From contig JASAND010030294.1 of assembly GCA_030248195.1 (NCBI GenBank), forward strand, positions 52,939 to 116,938: a stretch of DNA of 64,000 nucleotides, written 5' to 3'. A program made the translations under genes and the position numbers. The stretch is from Trissonchulus latispiculum (taxonomy: Eukaryota; Nematoda; Enoplea; Enoplida; Ironidae). How positions within the stretch are numbered: the stretch's first letter is position 1; each line of letters opens with the position of its first letter. This document shows, piece by piece, positions 61,873-64,000 of this stretch. A model generated the notes under the pieces. That model made no database searches. It had not been told where the DNA came from and saw only the letters and a list, made by a program, of their open reading frames with translations.

Positions 61873-63915
61873 ATGGCTGACCAGGCAAAGGAGTTTGTAC
61901 ATAAACTGACAATGGAGTACGAAGCCAAATTCAACTGGCTTAGTCAACAAATTCTCCAACTTCCAGTTCAGGAGAACATCAAGATTGACATACTACAACA
62001 GTTGGATCACCTCAATGGGGTGCATCAGGGAATGCAGACGTTGGCAGCGATCTACACTTCTTTACCTATCGGAAGGATAGAGGAGACCTTTCTGGAACGC
62101 CTACCAGATACGCCTAGCGTTCTGGGAACCATCCAGAAGGCGACCCTTGCCACGCTCCGGAATCCTCATTATATTGGCTTACAACTGCAGGGAGATATCA
62201 GCATGATTGCCAGGATCAGTGCGACTGTCAACGATGAGGAATATCTGTCGTGGAACCACCTGGAGCCTAGCGAAGTCGAAATCTTGCATCCGTTCCAGCT
62301 GATTGTGGCACGCCGCTCCAGCCACCATGCTTTCTTCCGGGGTTACATTCTCAAACATGACGGAAGTGATCGCTGGACAGTCCTCGATTTGGAATCTGGT
62401 GAGCCTGTCGCCACTATGACGGAACATCTGAGGAGGCTGGAAGCGGCCGGCAACCCTCACCTGCACAGTCTGCCCCATTTCTATCGAGGTGTTCTGGTTG
62501 GAATTCCTGCCCCAAAACCCGGCGAAACCTGGCATCCAACCATAGTTGGGAAACTTCGTGGCCTGGTAGAGGGGAAGACCACAGATGTATCCTTTGATCA
62601 CGTCCGAAAGGGGCCGCTGGGTACTCCTGTCTACCACATTCACCTACCAACCACCGACCTTCAGGAAGTGGTGGACCTTTGTATCCAGCATGGATATATG
62701 GTACCGCAGGAGCCACCTGAACAGGTTAGTCACCCACAGCCAATGGACGTCAGTCCTTCAGCGGACGAACGGATTACAACTGAGCAAGCGACGGGCAGTG
62801 TGAACTGTCCCTTTGTCCAAGAGATCTCTCCTGATCCGCCTCCAGCCGCACAGGATAGACCGGGTTACAGTCCTGAGGAACGGGTAACAGTAAATTTGTC
62901 GGAGTCTTCTGAGTCAGAACAAGCCCGATCAACGGAATCGGTAGAGATCATTGATCTTGATACTCACGCCGCTGACTCGGACCACATTTCCAACGACGAC
63001 AGCCTATCGGAATCGTCCGTCCAAACGACTCAATCCACGACCAATTTCAAACGTTATCCTCATCCTTGCAGCCCAGAATACGTGAGTCTGGCTGACAGTG
63101 CAGCTCATGCTTCTGCTACTTCCTTTGAACAGCCGTCTCCGGTGACAGATGGCATGGCTCCTCCCTACCAAATTGGTCCGGAATCCCGTTTGTCCATCTT
63201 CCGGAGATCAGAAGTGACCCTGAGTGGTATAAGCTTCCCTTATCCACTCTGGGCGATTTTCTATTTCACACTTCTCCGGTTTGGTCCATTTGAGCCCACG
63301 TCCGCCCCACAGGCCGCCTGGATCATGTTGACAGCGCATCTGGCAGACTTATCAGATCTGATTCCCAAATACATACATGAGAGGGCCAAAATTCGCCCGA
63401 CTAAGGCCCGTCTCTCCAGCATGATGAAGCCAGTAATTGAAATGGTCCTGCATGAACTTTGCCTTAGTTACCCCTTGGAAATTGGAACAAACCTTCCACA
63501 ATCTGTGACCTCTGTCCAACTTCAGGCGCCGTCCCCTCAAAGGAGCGAGCAACTAAAGTGGGAAATTGACTTTTGTAACCAGGTTTACAGCGAATATTTT
63601 TTTGGACGCCGCCGCCTCCCCATGGATAACAGCCACATTCTCTCGGTTCTGCCCCGCCGAGGCCAACATTCTGACAGGTTCTTGATTCTCTGCGACACAG
63701 CAATGTGTGGCCTGTTCAGGATCTTGAACACATCCGCCACTGTTGTCCGAGTTCCCCGATTGGAACTAGGTGGTGCCTCGGCACACCGATCGGCTTATGC
63801 CCGTCTCAGCCGAGTGTATAGCCCCACGAGCTTTGATGCCGTTCTCCTCCTGCTCGGATCTGACGACATTACCTCAAGAAGCCTCCGACCTCGGATTTTT
63901 GACTTTGATTTTTGA
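61873..63915 (+). CDS. retroelement ORF2: extended-Tudor-like domain and SGNH-like C-terminus
   Basis: 680 aa, no introns, good ATG. Residues about 100-285 match the extended Tudor plan: FFRGYIL (154-160), then WTVLDLESGE (168-177) and LRRL as the barrel, followed by LPHFYRGVLVGIPAP, a W-containing segment and a VDLCIQHGYMVP end like the flanking SN-like half. The usual aromatic cage tyrosine and asparagine of DYGN are replaced (LES), so methyl-arginine binding is doubtful. Residues about 290-430 are acidic and Ser-rich, likely disordered. Residues 603-668 resemble SGNH/GDSL blocks I-III (LILCDTAM, LGGAS 632-636, LLLLGSDDI), but the GDS serine is Thr, N of GxND is Asp, and block V is missing because the protein ends. 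An enzyme is therefore unlikely. Function is unknown; placement argues for a retroelement accessory protein. Confidence 0.75.
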   Translation: MADQAKEFVHKLTMEYEAKFNWLSQQILQLPVQENIKIDILQQLDHLNGVHQGMQTLAAIYTSLPIGRIEETFLERLPDTPSVLGTIQKATLATLRNPHYIGLQLQGDISMIARISATVNDEEYLSWNHLEPSEVEILHPFQLIVARRSSHHAFFRGYILKHDGSDRWTVLDLESGEPVATMTEHLRRLEAAGNPHLHSLPHFYRGVLVGIPAPKPGETWHPTIVGKLRGLVEGKTTDVSFDHVRKGPLGTPVYHIHLPTTDLQEVVDLCIQHGYMVPQEPPEQVSHPQPMDVSPSADERITTEQATGSVNCPFVQEISPDPPPAAQDRPGYSPEERVTVNLSESSESEQARSTESVEIIDLDTHAADSDHISNDDSLSESSVQTTQSTTNFKRYPHPCSPEYVSLADSAAHASATSFEQPSPVTDGMAPPYQIGPESRLSIFRRSEVTLSGISFPYPLWAIFYFTLLRFGPFEPTSAPQAAWIMLTAHLADLSDLIPKYIHERAKIRPTKARLSSMMKPVIEMVLHELCLSYPLEIGTNLPQSVTSVQLQAPSPQRSEQLKWEIDFCNQVYSEYFFGRRRLPMDNSHILSVLPRRGQHSDRFLILCDTAMCGLFRILNTSATVVRVPRLELGGASAHRSAYARLSRVYSPTSFDAVLLLLGSDDITSRSLRPRIFDFDF

Positions 63916-63988
63916 TTTTGACTAACTACATACATTTAAAATGAAAACATGTATTGTCTTGACTAGTTACATGGCCGGTGTCCATGTC

Positions 63989-64000
63989 TTGAAGGAGGGA
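63989..64000 (+). other. polypurine tract candidate
   Basis: GAAGGAGGGA ends the window downstream of ORF2. A purine run like this primes plus-strand synthesis right before a 3' LTR, so the LTR would begin just outside the window. Confidence 0.45.

Larger units (their letters stand above)
52722..64000 (+). mobile_element. Ty3/gypsy-like retroelement with embedded env-like region and a Tudor-like 3' ORF (truncated by window end)
   Basis: Order on the + strand: LTR-like sequence ending about 53312, tRNA primer site 53313-53330, ORF1 53736-60881 (Gag, glycoprotein, protease, RT, RNase H, integrase), spacer, ORF2 61873-63915, and a purine tract at the last bases. The left boundary lies somewhere in 52722-52790 and could not be fixed, because the 3' LTR is outside the window. 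Including ORF2 in the element is inference: it lies between pol and the purine tract, where a third gene is expected. Confidence 0.8.

Noticed and set aside
1..64000. CRISPR array, operons or bacterial-type elements
   Set aside because: No regularly spaced repeats with unique spacers; all genes show eukaryotic introns or transposon structure.

Overview
The window is animal (metazoan) nuclear DNA, probably from a protostome invertebrate. The evidence is a many-exon beta-spectrin gene with canonical GT-AG introns, a neuropeptide-type GPCR split by an intron, and tRNA-derived SINEs, LINEs, hAT- and Harbinger-like MITEs, long foldback elements and a large LTR retroelement. I cannot place the species further. 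No prokaryotic genes or CRISPR arrays are visible.

Layout. (1) 1-38.5 kb: the 3' part of a beta-spectrin gene on the + strand. It has 23 exons (4504..38478, in one consistent frame, 1653 residues): about ten spectrin repeats, a basic linker, a PH domain and a proline/serine-rich tail. Its introns are full of insertions: a Harbinger-like MITE (223..1176), a hAT-like element (2417..3921), a SINE (5674..5998), an apparently intact LINE with a PHD finger (9324..13717), a 1.6 kb foldback carrying two tRNA-Cys-like copies (21791..23370), and two adjacent foldbacks in the last intron. A complete same-strand GPCR gene (27406..30190) sits inside the 16.8 kb spectrin intron, and its own intron holds another foldback. 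(2) 38.5-52.7 kb: no host gene recognised. This is a mosaic of nested non-autonomous DNA transposons. Several are proven by exact 8-bp (hAT) or 3-bp (TAA) target duplications, including a hAT inside a hAT that also contains a Ty3/gypsy RT fragment. A 1.4 kb near-perfect palindrome lies between TA microsatellites. (3) 52.8-64 kb: a large Ty3/gypsy-like retroelement, cut by the window end. It has an LTR-like end, a tRNA primer site with an adjacent hairpin, a 2381-aa ORF ordered Gag - envelope-like glycoprotein - protease - RT - RNase H - integrase, and a spacer rich in GGTTTACA-like motifs. A second ORF of 680 aa follows and starts right after a splice-acceptor-like site. A purine-rich tract closes the window.

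The most unusual system is this retroelement. The glycoprotein (signal-like segment, furin-type site, membrane anchor) is embedded in frame between Gag and Pol. The place where env normally lies holds a protein that reads as an extended Tudor domain plus an SGNH-hydrolase-like C-terminus. Tudor domains are known mainly from piRNA-pathway proteins, so an element-encoded Tudor protein suggests a possible interaction with the host silencing machinery. That role is inference only.

A second theme is that many MITE or foldback copies have arms built from their own short motif (GGCCC, CCCGC, GGGAT, GCTTTGTG, GTCTCT and others) while the termini follow a few conserved types.
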